Assembly: GCA_009829735.1 (NCBI GenBank) | Contig: CM020618.1 | Coordinates: 14,056,568-14,120,567, forward strand | Origin: Pyropia yezoensis | Lineage: Eukaryota; Rhodophyta; Bangiophyceae; Bangiales; Bangiaceae | Length of the DNA: 64,000 bases | Direction: 5' to 3' | Shown here: positions 1 through 11,895 of the stretch, one piece after another | Numbering within the stretch: position 1 is the stretch's first letter | Layout of the letters: each line of letters begins with the position of its first letter | The notes under the pieces: model-generated | Database searches by the model: none | What the model saw: only the letters and a program-made list of their open reading frames with translations | Told to the model about the DNA's origin: nothing | Translations under genes and position numbers: made by a program

Positions 1-458
1 GCCGCCCCCGTGGCGAAGCCACGCTGGCCGAGCCGCGGGAGGTGCAGGGTGATCTCCACCAGCCCGAGAGCAGACAAACGGTCGGACACGCATGACCGTT
101 GACTGTCGAAGATATCGTTACGCAGAAAAGAACCTTGCCTCTTGTGCCAGCCTGTAGAGGAGTTGTGTGCTGAGATATAAGCACAGGACTAACTATAGTA
201 CAAAGCTTTATGAACTCTGGCTTACTTTTGTAAGTTGTGCGCTTGCTCAGAGGCTGGTTTTTCGCCTTGGCATCTGCCTCTCGCTGTCGACCATGCCCGG
301 GGCCCCAGACCGATGACGCTCTCTGCGACCCCCTCGAACGCAGTCGGCTACGCCTTCCACGCCGCCATCCCCGGCTTACTCCCCTGGCCTCGCCCACTTC
401 CGTGGCGCCAGCGTCCGCCTCTTCGCGCCGGTGGCGCGCTTGTTCGAAAGCAGCAGCC
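1..458. other. upstream region of the first gene, no gene seen
   Basis: I see no credible coding frame starting at ATG here. An AT-richer stretch around 165-235 contains ATATAA at 175-180, about 280 bases before the ATG chosen for the next gene, and could be a core promoter element. That is a weak inference from one short motif. Confidence 0.3.
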
Positions 459-622
459 ATGATGTCGCCGCCTTCTTCCCCGGTGGCCGCGGTGATGGCC
501 CCGCCCGCCGCCCCCGCGGCAGTGGCCTTGTTTCCTTCCACTGTCGCTACGGGCGGGTGCCCCCATCGCTCCCACAAGGCCAGCGCACCGCCTTTGTTGG
601 CGACCGCTGCTGATGGCGACGG

Positions 623-657
<35 letters not shown>

Positions 658-2070
658 CCCCGCCCTGCCCGTCTGCTGTCGCTTCTCCGCCATCCCTGAC
701 AGGGCCGCCTGCCTTCTCCCCATTTCCCTTCCCCACCGCCCTGAGGGCCTTCCCGCCCGGCACGGCCGCGGCTTTTGCTGCGCGGGCGCCGTCGCCTCCC
801 CCCCCGCGCCATCTTCCTTGCCTCCCCCACGACGCCCTCACGCTGGTCATGGCCGCCCTGCTGGCCGCCACCGCAACGGCGGCCACCGACGACACGGACC
901 GCCCCTCCGGGGGCGCCCACGGCGGCGCGTACGACCGGCACGCGCGGGCGGGGGACCTCCACCGCGCGGGCGTCGGGTCGTCCCCTGCGGCGACGGTGGT
1001 ATCTGCTGCCGTTTGGCGCGCCACGTGCCCCGCGGCGGGTGTGTCGCGCGGCTGGCGCGACGCGTTTTACGCGGCCGTCGGCGGGCTGGACGTGAACGTC
1101 CCGCTGGTGGTGGGGGGCAACGATGGGGGGGCGACGAGGTGGGTGCGGGGGGGTGGGGGGGGGGCGGGCGCCCACCGGGGACGGGACGTGGTGGGCGGCC
1201 TGGCACGGCTGCTGTCGCTGCTGCCCCACCTGCGCACACTCCGACTGCCGGCGGCGGTGGTGGTGCCGCCGCCGCTGCCTTCGTGGTCTGGGGGGGGGGC
1301 CGCCCGCGCCGCCGTGTCTGCCATGCACGCGGCGGCCGCCGCCGCCGCCGGGGACGCCGAGGCGATTGCGGCAGCCGCGGCCGCCCGTCTGGTTGCTGCC
1401 GCCACGGGCGTCGGCGGGGGTAGTGGCGGTGGTGGCGGCCGCCGGCTGGCTCTCTTTGGCTGGGGACCCGCGCTGCTTCCCCCCTCTGCCCTGCGGGCTC
1501 TGAGCGCCGCCCCCCTGCGAGTGCTGGCCGTTGGCCGCCTGGCCGGCGCGTGGCCCGGCCCCGAAGAGGCGCTCGCGTCCCTGCTCGCTGGTGTGGGTGG
1601 GGGTCTTGTGGAGCTGGCGCTCTCCCCACACATTGGCCCGCTTCACCGGGCGTCCCCGCTGGGCGGCACGCCCCTCCCACGCCTGGCTGCCCTGTCGATC
1701 CACACTCGGCTGACGGGGGGAGCGGGGACGGCGCTGCTGGCGGGCCTCCCCTCCACCTGCCCGGCGCTGACGGCGCTGACGCTCGACGATGCTGGGAACG
1801 ATTATGCCGCGACGGCCGGGTGGTACGGGCGGCTGCCGCGGCTGCCGCGCCTGCGCGTCTTTTCGGTCGTGTCGGGGGGGGGCGCCGCGGGGCCGGGGAC
1901 CACCACCAACGATGGGCTGGTTGCGTGGGCGCTGCGCCATGGAGGGCTTTCCGACCTACGCCTGCCCCTTACGTCGCCGGCGGTGGATGGGGTGCTGCGC
2001 GCCGCTGCCGCGGGCCGCGGCTGTGGTGCGGTGCCTGGTGCCGCCGCTGCCGCCGCCTCCACAGCCGCTG

Positions 2071-2101
<31 letters not shown>

Positions 2102-2690
2102 CAGTGAGGGTGGCCGTGTCGGCCTCCCGGCCCACCTGTCCATGGGCAGCATCGAGCCGCTGTCGCCGCTGCTCCTCGCGGGCCTTCCCGACGTGGTGGA
2201 CCTGTCCGTGTCGGTCATGGCCTTCCCCCATTCGCTCGCCCACGAGATGGTGCGGCTGCCGCGCCTGCGCCGGCTGGCCGTCACCCACCGGCAGCCGTGG
2301 CGGGACCCGCTGACGCCCGCGGCGGTGGCGGGGATGGGCACCCTTGGAGGGCTCTCCCGGCTGGCGCTGGCCGACTTTTGGTACTTCCCGGGTGCGCTCG
2401 TCGCGCTCGTCGTGGCCGCCGCCGCGCCGGCGGCCACGGCGTCCGGCGGGCCGCCCCGCGCCGTGGCGCTCGTGCTGTCTGCCACGGACGGGGAGCGGGA
2501 GGGGGGTGACGGCGGCGTCGGGGGGGGGTGTGGGGACCCCGACGAGGGGGGTCGCCGCTGGTGGGTGGACCGCGCCGCGGCGACGCGCGTCCGACCGCTG
2601 CGCGTGGCGGTGGCGGAAGCGGCGGCAGCGGGGGAGCTGCAGGGAGCCTCGCACCTGACCGTCGAGCTGTCGACCTGGGCAGCCGCGTAA
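459..2690 (+). CDS. F-box/LRR-like protein with a long Pro/Ala-rich N-terminus
   Basis: The frame is 743 codons from the first in-frame ATG, a double ATG at 459 and 462 in the context CAGCCATGATG; the frame is open further upstream but only from non-ATG codons. Residues 1-120 are low complexity and include a Gly-Asp hexamer run. Around residue 122 the stretch LPHDALTLVMAALL, followed after an insert by CPAAGVSRGWRDAFYAAV, resembles the two halves of an F-box (LP..VL..IL, then VCR.W). The remainder has leucine-rich segments such as LPRLAALSIHTRL, CPALTALTLDDAG and LPRLRVFSVV, broken by Gly/Ser runs. F-box/LRR proteins present substrates to SCF ubiquitin ligases. The F-box is split and the repeats irregular, so the family call is moderate; a plain LRR protein is the alternative. 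There is no visible intron. Confidence 0.55.
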
Positions 2691-5238
2691 CGGCGTGGAC
2701 GGTGTCTGCACCGGTGGCGCGCCGTCCGCCACCCTCGTGGGCAGCGCTGCTTTGCAAAGTTATGTGTCCTTGGGAGAGCGCTGGTGCTGGGGTGTTGTAG
2801 GGAGGCGCGGGGGGGGGGCAGGCTCATCGACTGGGTCCGCGGGGGTTGCAGCCCCCGGTCGCGGGAATTGTCGTCCACCGCTGGTGCCGCCGCCGTCGTT
2901 CCCAACGCAGCCCGCCGGCCGGGGCGGCCCGCCGCCCGCCTCGTCGGCCGCCAGTGTCGGCTGCGCCGGCTGCACCGGCTGCGCCGGCTGCACCGGCTGC
3001 GCCGGCTGCACCGGCTGCACCGGCTGCACCGGCTGCACCGGCTGCACCGGCTGCACGGGCTGCACCGGCTGCACCGGCTGCGCCCCGCACCCCCCTCCCT
3101 CGTGCCCGGTGAGACGTGCGCAGCGGATGGGCTGTCTCACGCGTGGCTCACCTGGCCAATTACTGCTCACCGTCGCCATGTTGTGCGGGTGGATGGCATG
3201 CCGCCACCGCCAGCAGCTGCAGCACCAGCACGAGCACCGGCAGCCGCATCAACAGCAGCAGCAGCAGCACCAGTAGCAGCCTCGGCGGCAGCTGGATCGG
3301 CGAGGCACGTGGAAGCGGCGGTCGCGTCTGGGGCAGGACGACTCCTACGGTGGTGGCGACGGCGGCACAACCCCGCCAGTTCCCCGCCACGGCCGTGCTG
3401 CAGGCCCTATGGACCTCGCGCTCGGTGGCAGCGCTGACTTCGTCGGCTGGGGCGGCCGCGGAGGTGGCGGTGGCCGGCACCGCCCTCTGGCGCTCCCCGG
3501 TCCGCGTGGCACGGTCTTGCGGCGCGGTCACCCGCATGTGGGTGCGTGCGCGCGCGCCCTCTGCACCGCGGTGTTGCAGTCGCCGCCGCCGTCGGTGCCC
3601 GTGTAGGGAGTGGGGGGCGGGGCGGTGTGAGTGGCGGGGGAGTGCGCGCCAGTGCCACCGCTGCCGCTTCACGGTGGGGTGGTCATGGGTGGGTGCGTGG
3701 CTGGGGTGTGCCCGTGTATTTATTTTTTGGGGGCTGAAGGAGGGGGCCCTCGACGGGCACCCGACGACCGGCCGGCCGACGGCCATAGTATAGGCCACAA
3801 AGGGATGCGGTGCGGGGGGGAGGGGATTCCGCCCCCATCGCTTGACCTGCTTGTTGTGTATTTTTTTGTATCCACCGGCTGGAGACGCGCCGCATGCGCG
3901 TGCGCCCCGCGGGAGCGTGGCCACCGCCCGCCGTTTCCCACCGGCCCGACGGCCGGGAGGGCTCTCCCAACCCCCCCTCCCCCACCCGTCCTCCCCCACT
4001 CCCTGCCCCAGCTATTTACACGGCCGCATCCGGCGCCGCCTCACTGGCCTGTTCTGGTGGGTGTGGCGCCCACCCCCATGCGAGGAAAAGGGGCGAGCGA
4101 CAGCCGCAGGTGCAGTAGCTCCCATGGCATATCCGTCTTGACGGCGACTGCGGCAGCGACTGCAGGCCGCCGCGCGCGGGGAAACGCACTGGGCTCCACG
4201 CCCCGCACGTTTGGCGTCCTCGCACGCGCCCTTCCGCCTTCCCCGGTGCCGTGCCTGGCGGCCATGCCGCACATCTCCTCACCGTCCGCTCTTTTGCGCC
4301 TGGCTTCCTTCTCTGTTCCTCTATTTATCTCCGCCATTGCAATTAGGCTGCTGCTCGAGTTGAAACGTGGCACATTAGCTTTTTCCCTGGCGCATTCAAA
4401 GAACTTCTCACGCGTGTATTCAAAGAAAAAAGAGCTCCCCAAGACATGGTGCGGCAACCGCCATGTGGACCATAGTTGACCTCCGCTGAAACTGGTCATT
4501 GCTCACCGTCTGCTGTATATTTCCTGCATCTGTGAGACCGGATACCGATGAATCAACCAGGCGGGGGAGGCGGGGGCGTGAGCGCGCCGCCTCCACATGT
4601 ATACAACGAAGGGGTCGGCTGCCAGGCCCCTGTGCAGACGCCGCCGCCGCCACTGCCCCCGTGGCGACGCGGTGGATGACTCATGGGCCCAGTACATAGA
4701 TACATACAGTAGGGAGCGCTCTTCGTGCTTGCACCCTCCCCTTTTCTCCCTGGGGGCAGCGGCTTCGGCACCAAGGCTGAGCGGTCTGATGCCGAAGGGC
4801 GGCACGCGGGGGGGGTAGGGTTAAAACACGCCAGTGGACGCCGGCACGTCGCGCACAACGGGCGCAGGGGACAAGGAAACAACAACAACGAAAAATCAGG
4901 AGAGAAAAAACATACTCGCAGAAGCGCCGGTGCGCACTAGGCATGGGGCCCTCCCCGCCGCTGACCAGCCCCTCGGCCCCCGGCCACCAGCCCGCCACGC
5001 CCCGCCAGTCCCACACACCCCTCCCATGCGGACGGGCAGGCGCAAGACACGAGGGAAGAACAGGGGGGCAGCCAGGTGACCCGCCCCCGCTCCGTTGCCG
5101 CCGCGCAGCCCGAAGGCGCCCACCACCCCACACGTCACGGACGAGGCGACCACAACGAGGCCGCGCGCCGACGGCGGGGCGCGAAACAAAAAAAGGTGGC
5201 GCTGCCCCCCTCTCCTGCCGCTGCGCGCCTTATCCCTC
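2691..5238. other. intergenic, GC-rich, with one minisatellite
   Basis: Many open frames exist in all registers but they are low-complexity shadows without domain-like sequence. It contains the 9-bp minisatellite listed separately, a short CAG run near 3247-3273, and an AT-richer patch at 4692-4705 (GTACATAGATACAT) that could belong to the 3' end of the minus-strand zinc-finger gene. Confidence 0.5.
2959..3084 (+). repeat. 9-bp minisatellite, 14 units
   Basis: Tandem copies of GGCTGCACC, with GGCTGCGCC variants, fill 126 bases, exactly 14 units. The array keeps a frame open on both strands, encoding Cys-Thr-Gly or Gln-Pro-Val repeats, which explains the long ORFs here without a gene. Confidence 0.85.
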
Positions 5239-7521
5239 TTAGCGCACAGACGGCAGCGGCAGCGGCGGCGGCGTCGACGCCGCCGGGGAGACGGTTGGAG
5301 ATAAATAAGAGGCGGCCGCGGCCGCAGCCGCCGCTGCCGCTGCCGCCGCCGCCGCCGCCGCCGCCGCGGCCGCCGCAGCGGTTGGCGCGCTGCCCCGTGA
5401 CGAGGATGGCGATACGGGCTGGGGGCTGCTCGACGCGTGCCCCGCAGCAGAGGAGGAGCGCGACGGCCGCCACGCCGCCGAGCGGCCACCCCCATTCCTT
5501 CCGCCGCTGCCACGCCCGCCGCCACCGCCGCCGCCGCTGCCACCCCCACGACCACCGCCGCCGCCGCCGCCGCCACTGCCACCGCCGACGGGCGGCGCCG
5601 ACTCTGGGTGCTTGCGGCGGAGGTGCTGGTTGAGGTTGCCCCGGTTGGAGAAAGACAGGTCGCAGATGGTGCACTGGAAGGGTCGCTTCTGCTCGTGCAC
5701 CGTGCTCACATGCTGCAGGGGCAGGGTCCAAAGGGGAAGGAAAATGCATCCGGCGGGCGGCACACGAAACCAGATAGCAACGGAACAACAGGAGCATGCG
5801 GCGTGACGAGCACCACACGCAGCCGTGAGAACGTCAAAGGAGAAGAGCGTGTCAGTGCCCGGTCCATGCACTCACACCTCGCCCCCCCCCCCCCCCCCCA
5901 CCTCCCCTCGCACCCAAGACCACACCCACGTCACGTCTCCCCTCCTCCGCCCACCGACGTACCTGCTTGAGATGGTTCCGCTGCCCAAAAGAGCTCCCAC
6001 ACTGCTCGCACACAAACGGGCGGGAGCGCTCGTGGACGGTGAGGACGTGCTGCTTGCGGCTGCCCTTGTTCTTAAACTCTGCCCCGCACGCGCCGCAGCT
6101 GTACGGCCGGGCGCCGACATGCACCTCGGCAGAGTGGCGGTCGCGGTTCTGCTTGAAGAGGAACCGCGCGTCGCACTGGCCACACGCGTACTGCCGCGAG
6201 CGGCCGCCAGCGCCGGGCACGTCCGCGTCTGCGCCGGTGCCCGACGCGGGCTCCTCCTCGTCGTCTATCTCGCCGCCGCTGCCGACGGGGGTCGTCTTCG
6301 CCGCACCCGCCGTGGTCGCCTTCGCCGCACCCGCGGCCACGCCAGCGGCCACGCCGGTGGCGGCAGTGGTGGCGGCCACGCCCCTACCGGGTGCGTCTGG
6401 CCAGCCAACGGACGAGGGGGCAGCGGCGCGGGCGTGCCGCCGCGGCGGTGGGCCGCCGCTACGGGGTGGCCGCGGCTCCCGCGCCGTCGGCCCGCCCTGC
6501 CCGCGACTGCCGGCCAGCGTGCCGACAGACCAGTGGCCCTGTGGGCCGCCGGAGCCCGCAGCCGCAGCCGCTGCCGCCGCCGCGGCCGCTGCCGCTGCCG
6601 CTGCCGCCGACGCCGACGCGGCTGGCATGGCAGCGCCGCTGCCCGTCACCGCCGCCGCATGCGGCGGGCCCGGTAGCAGGAGCGGCCAGCCGCCCACGCT
6701 GGTGGGCGGGGCAGACACGCCCGCCACCCCTACCGCCCCCAGCGGCATCCCCACCGTTGAGGGGGGCGGCGTCGGCGCCAGCCGCCACCCCCCAACGGCG
6801 GCGCCCAGCCCGGCCGACGTCCTTGGCGTCACCCCCGCCAGGGACGCTGGCGGTGGCGGCGGCGGCAGTGGCGGTTGCAGCGGTGGCGGCACCCCCCCCG
6901 CGGCGCCATACCACCCGCCGCCACCCATGGGCGCAGGCGCCAGGCGTGGCGCCAGCGCAACGGGCGCGTGGCGCGCCGCCAGGGGGGGCACCGCCCGGGA
7001 CCACGTGGGGGGGGGGAGCGGCAGGGGAAGGGGGGGGCCACCGCCCCCCAGGCCGGCAGTGACGTTGGCGCCGCGGATGCCATTGAGGGCAAGGCCGCCC
7101 GCACCCCCGCCGCCACCGGCACCGCCAGCGGCGGCGGCGGCGGCCACCGTCCCGGGGGGGAGCAGGGACACGGCCGACAGCAGGGCGGGCGCAAGCGGCG
7201 CGGCCGCCTCCGCCCCGCCCCCCTCTGGCACACAACACGAGGCGACGGGGAGCCCCGCGAGCACCCCCCCCACGGGCCCCACCCCGAGGGGTGCCAGCGG
7301 CGGCAGCGCCATCATGCCGGCCCCCCCGAGCCCCCCCTGCGCGTGGCGGGTGCTCGTCGCACCCCCCACCACCATCACCCCCTCCCGCGCGGCCACCACC
7401 GACGCACACCCGCAGCGGCCGTTGGACGTTGCACAGCCGCACACCTCGACGCCCGCCTTGAGCACCCCACACCCACACAGGCTGGTCCGGCCCGCCTCGC
7501 ACCCACACAGCCGCCGCGCCA

Positions 7522-7552
<31 letters not shown>

Positions 7553-7710
7553 CGCCACCTCCACCGCCGAAGTGGTTGCTGTCCCTGCCGCGGGCGCCAT
7601 TGACACCACAGGAGAGGGGGGGCGCACCCCGCCCATGCCACCACCACCACCAACAGAGGGGGCGGCGGCGGGGGCAGATACCAAAGGCGCCAGCACCACC
7701 ACCGGCGGCT

Positions 7711-7761
<51 letters not shown>

Positions 7762-8297
7762 GCACCACCACCGGCGCGACCGGTGCCGCCAGAGTCGGCA
7801 CGGGCAGCGGGGTTGGCCCGCGCCACCGGCCGACCAACGGGGTGGAGGGGGCCCCCTCTGGGGGCGCCCCTCCCGCAGGCGCCGCGCCCACCCCCCCCCC
7901 GCCCCCGCCCCCGTCCCCGCGGGGCACACACCCACCACACCGGGCCGCCGCCACAGCAGGCGTGGCGGCGCCGCCGGCGGGCGCGGCGGTGGCGACGGCG
8001 GCGGGGGCGGCGGGGCGTCCGCCCGCGCCGGCGGCGGCGCAGCCACAGCGGGCGGGGCCGCCCCCCCCCCCCCCCCACAGCCGCAGCGGCCGCCCCCCCC
8101 CGCCGCCGCCGGGCCCGCACACCCGCAGCGGCCCCCACACAAGGAGCGGCTGCGCTTGGCCACCCCGCCGCCGCCCGGGCGGGCGGCCGCCGCCGCCGCC
8201 GCCGACGACGACGCCAGCACCCCCGCCGGCGGGGCGGCCGCGAGGCCGTACACGCCGCCGCCGCCGGCGCCATTGACCATGGCACCGCCACCGCCAC

Positions 8298-8329
<32 letters not shown>

Positions 8330-8846
8330 CCACCGCCACCGCCACCGCCACCGCCACCGCCACCGCCACCGCCACCGCCACCGCCGCCGCCGCCGCCGTG
8401 GCCATTGGTGGTGGCCATCAGGTCGTCCGGGGGGTCCTCCTCGCGCCCCCGCTTGGCCCCCCCCCTGTCGGGGTCATCAAAAAAGGGGGGCGACGGCACG
8501 CGGGTGTCCAGGCTGAGGCCACCAAGGCCGGCGTTGCCGCCGCCAAGCCCCCCCCCCCCCCCCCCCCCCCCGGCGGCGGCGCCGTCAATCAGCGCCGGGG
8601 TGTTCCAGTCCTCTGCCCCCCCGCCCCCCGGCGGGAGGTCATCGTCCAGCACGTCGAGGCAGGAGCACGGGCCGTCCCCCCCACAGAGGATGACGTACCC
8701 GCGGCGGCGGGCCTCGCCCACCTCGTCCGCCCGGTGGCAGTAGCACCCGCCGCCGGGGAGGCCGTTGCCATAGCCGCCGCCGCCGCCGCCGCCGCCGCCA
8801 TAGCCGTCGCCGCCGTCACCGCCGCCGCCGTCACCACCGCCGCCGT

Positions 8847-8898
<52 letters not shown>

Positions 8899-8982
8899 CA
8901 TGTCGCCGCCCATGCCGTTGAGGTCGCCGCCGTCGGGGGGGAGGCCAAAAGGGATGGAGCCCCCGGGGAGCACATCCATCAT
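5239..8982 (-). CDS. C2H2 zinc-finger protein, four fingers, one intron
   Basis: The C-terminal part carries four consecutive classical C2H2 fingers: YACGQCDARF, YSCGACGAEF, FVCEQCGSSF and FQCTICDLSF, each followed by two histidines. The third finger is split by an intron; joining the exons restores its H-x4-H and a canonical linker. After the fingers comes a Gly/Ala-rich tail to TAA at 5239. The N-terminus is probably ATGATGGATGTG at 8982, giving acidic and glycine-rich sequence and a KRGREEDPPDD stretch. The reading frame changes register inside a run of G (minus strand) near 8062-8075, so the upstream and downstream halves are open in different frames; a homopolymer length error or a small intron would explain it. 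Between them lies a series of Cys-Gly-Cys motifs. Likely a nuclear DNA-binding regulator; targets unknown. Confidence 0.75.
5713..5962 (-). other. spliceosomal intron, 250 nt, in the zinc-finger gene
   Basis: On the minus strand the donor is CAG|GTACGT after codon Gln, and the acceptor is CCCCTGCAG|CATGTG. Phase is 0. Splicing joins NHLKQ to HVSTVH, completing zinc finger 3. This is the clearest intron in the window. Confidence 0.9.
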
Positions 8983-8991
8983 CAAGGAGGG

Positions 8992-9098
8992 AAAAAAAAA
9001 AAAACACAAAAAAAAAAAAAACACAAAAAAAAACAGGCAACGGGCAACAGGGGGGGCGGGTGGGTGGGTGGGTGGGTGGGTGGGTGAGTGGGTGGGGC
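8992..9098 (-). repeat. T-tracts and CCCA repeat just upstream of the zinc-finger ATG
   Basis: Read on the minus strand, a CCCA tetranucleotide array is followed by about 40 bases of T interrupted twice by GTG, ending some ten bases before the proposed ATG at 8982. This is the probable 5' leader of the zinc-finger gene; the pyrimidine richness may be a promoter or leader feature. Confidence 0.6.
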
Positions 9099-11465
9099 GG
9101 GCGGTGGCGTTGGCGGGGTGCCGTTGGGGGGCGGATGGCACGGGGGCGTGGGTGGGGTGTGTGGGACGGGAGGGCGGGGGGGAGGGGGGGGGGGGGGGAG
9201 GAGCGGGGGAGGAGAGGCAACGACGCCACCGCTGACGGCACCAGCTGGGGGGGGCCGGCGCGGCAGCGGCGGCGGCAGCGGCGGCGGCCGACGCGGCGGC
9301 GGGCCGGCAGCGGGTGGCGGCGGCGGCGGCGGGATGGAAACACACCCCCGCGCGCGCACGCACGCACGCTGGCCGCCCCCCCCCCCCCACACACCCCCCT
9401 GGAAGGCAGCACGGCCCCCCCCACGGCCACCCCCGCTCGGCCAGTGGGCGATCCGCCCCCCGCCGCCGTCGGCCGCGCTCCCTGCTCTCGCACGCCACGG
9501 AGCGTTCCGCCCCCCCCCCCCTCCCCCCTCCTCTCCCTCCCCCCCTCCCCCCCCCACCCCCACCCCCACCCCCCCCCCCCCGCAGTCGGCTCTGCTGCTG
9601 CGCGCAGGGGAGACGAGGGAGACGGGGGCCCCCGCCCGCGCCGGCCGGCTGCGGCCCTGTGGGCGCGTGCGGCGGCGGCGGCGGCAGCGGCGGCCGCCGC
9701 GGCTGTCACCACCAGCGTGACCACGCGCGCACGCTACCTAGGAGGGAGGAGGGAGGCGTGGGGGGGGGGGGGTGGGGGTGGGTGGGGGGGGTGGGGAAGA
9801 GGCGCAATCGCCGGGACCACAGCCACCGAGGAGGAGGTGTGGGGAGGAGGGGTGGGAGGGAGGAGGAGGGGGGGGGAGGAGGTGCGCGCCGCCGCGGCGG
9901 GCGGCACGCAGGGCGGGGGGGGGGGGGGGCGGGTGAAAGGGCCAATGCCAATGCCGCTGCCGCCGACGCTGCCGCCGCCGCCGCCGCCACTGCCGACGCT
10001 GCTGCTGCTGCTGCTGCCGTCGCCGCCGCCGCCGCCGCCCGTCGCCGTTGACGCTGCCCTACGCCGGCAGCAGCCGCTGCCGCTGCCGCCGTTGCCGCGC
10101 GGCCGCTGGCCGCTGGCCGCTGGCCGCTGTCGCAGCCGCGCCGCCCGACGTTGCCGCCGGCTGGCTGGCTGGCTGGCTGGCCGGCTGGCTGGCTGGCCGG
10201 CCGGCCGACCAGCCAGCCAGGTCGGCCGGCCGGCGGGCGCAAGCGCCGCTGCAAGCGGGGGGGGGGGGGGGGGGGGGGGGAAGGTGGGGGGGGGGGGGGC
10301 GCGCGTCTCTGGGTAAGATACCCGCCCTCCCCGTAGACGGGGGCGCGTCTCCCAGCCGCGGCCGGGTGGGCGGGGGGGGGGGGGGGGGGGGCGGCGCCGG
10401 CGCCGGCGCCGGGTGGGCGGCCGGGCGGGCGGCCGGGCTGGCTGGCGGGCGGGGGGGCGGGCGGGCGGGCGGGCGGGCGGGAGCAGAGGGCGGGCGGGCG
10501 CGGCGGGCGCGGCGGGGGGGGGGCGGGGCGGGGCGGCTCGCCTCCCCCGGGGCTCTCTCTCTCTCTCTCTCTCTCCCCACGGGGCCGCCCTCGCGGTCGG
10601 GCGGGTGGCGAGGCGCCCGCCCGGCGGCCGGCCGCCCTCCGTGTCCCGGCAGTGCGTGGCAGGCAGTGGTGGGCACGAGACAACAACGACGACGCGGGGA
10701 GCACAGGGTGGGGGGGGGGGGGGGGGGGCGGGGGGGGGGGGGGGGGGGAGGGATGGGTCTCGGGCCGGCGCCGCCTGCAAGCGGCACAAGGCGGGGCGTG
10801 GGGTGGGGGGGGGGGGGGGGGGGTGGGGGGGGCGGGCGGCATGCGTGTGTGGTCGCGCAGCGGGGACACACACCGCAGCTGCCGAGGGCGGTAGGTATAT
10901 AGCGGCGGGCAGCGCCGTGACGGCTGTAGGGGCGGTGGGGGGGGGGGGGGGTGGGGGGGGGGTTAAAGGTTGTGGTTGTGGCGGGGGAGAGGAGCAACAG
11001 ACGCGCGCCTCTTGACCAGAGCAGAGGAGAGACGGTGTAGATGGTCTGGTTGGGCGATGATTTGGTTGTCGACAGGCACAGATCCTTTTTCTTTTTTTTT
11101 TCCCTCTTTTTTTTTTTTTTTCCTTTCGAGTTTTTTCCGTGTTGGTAGAGAAACCCCCGGTTGTGAATGGGGGACCGGATGGAGGGGTGTGTGTAAAGGA
11201 CGCGGCGCGAACGCACCGTCGTGGTGGTGACAATTCGTAAGGGGGGCCCAGCGAATGGCAGCCGGTCTCTCATTGGGTTGCCATTCGCCCGGTGGAGGCG
11301 GTTTCCATTGGTGTCGGCTCGTCCGACCAGGGGGGGGGGGCGCCCCTCCTTTGGTCCGAGGAGGCGCACCCCCATGGGGCTCGCCACGTGGAAGAAAACG
11401 AAGCGTTTCGCAATCTATTCCATCGTTCGATGGCTGTCCTATCTTTATTGTATTTTTGACGCGCC
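9099..11465. other. G-tract island with no credible gene
   Basis: The plus strand is dominated by runs of ten to thirty G, for example near 10257-10300, 10370-10390, 10710-10750 and 10940-10965, with a GGCT run and a CT run at 10553-10574. Long frames on both strands encode only Pro, Gly, Ala and Arg repeats. A T-rich patch lies at 11085-11136. Confidence 0.6.
10158..10206 (+). repeat. GGCT tetranucleotide repeat
   Basis: About twelve copies of GGCT or GGCC occur in tandem and pass into GGCCGGCC palindromic sequence. Confidence 0.75.
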
Positions 11466-11850
11466 ACCGTCGCCCTGCCCACCCTCGCTCGACCCCCACC
11501 CTCACCCTCCTCTCACCCACACCTGACCCTCACCCTGCCCACCATCGACCCTACCCGCCTCGCTCTACCCACCCTCACCCAGCCCACCCTCGCTCTCCCC
11601 ACCATCATCCTCCCGCCCTCGGGCTACCACCCTCACCACGCCCACTCTCGCTCTACCCTCCCGCTCTATCCACCTGCGCTTCACCCACCCTGATCCCCCC
11701 GCCCTCGCTTCACCCTCCCTCGCTCCACCTCCCTCACTCCACCCACCCTCGGTCAATCCACGCTCACCCTGCGGACCCTCGCTCCACCCACCCTCACCCT
11801 ATCTGCCCTCGCTCCCACCACTGACCATACATCCTCCCTCAAACTACCCC
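11466..11850 (+). repeat. degenerate CCCACCCTCGCTC-type minisatellite
   Basis: Irregular tandem copies built from CCCACCCTC, CGCTC and ACCC words run for nearly 400 bases. The period is not constant (about 13 to 30). No gene is seen in it. Confidence 0.65.
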
Positions 11851-11895
11851 CGTCCCGTGGTCTTTCGTCCCCTCGCCACCCTCCACGGCACCCAA

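Noticed and set aside
348-1940. 530-codon minus-strand frame opposite the F-box/LRR-like gene
   Set aside because: Low-complexity Arg/Gly/Pro sequence that mirrors the GC-rich third positions of the plus-strand gene; no domain.
2695-3437. Cys-Thr-Gly or Ala-Pro repeat proteins over the 9-bp minisatellite
   Set aside because: Nine-base units keep all frames open; the frames have no sequence apart from the repeat and no good start.
9734-11387. Pro-rich minus-strand frames of about 390-500 codons
   Set aside because: They arise from the plus-strand G-tracts; translation is Pro/Arg runs only.
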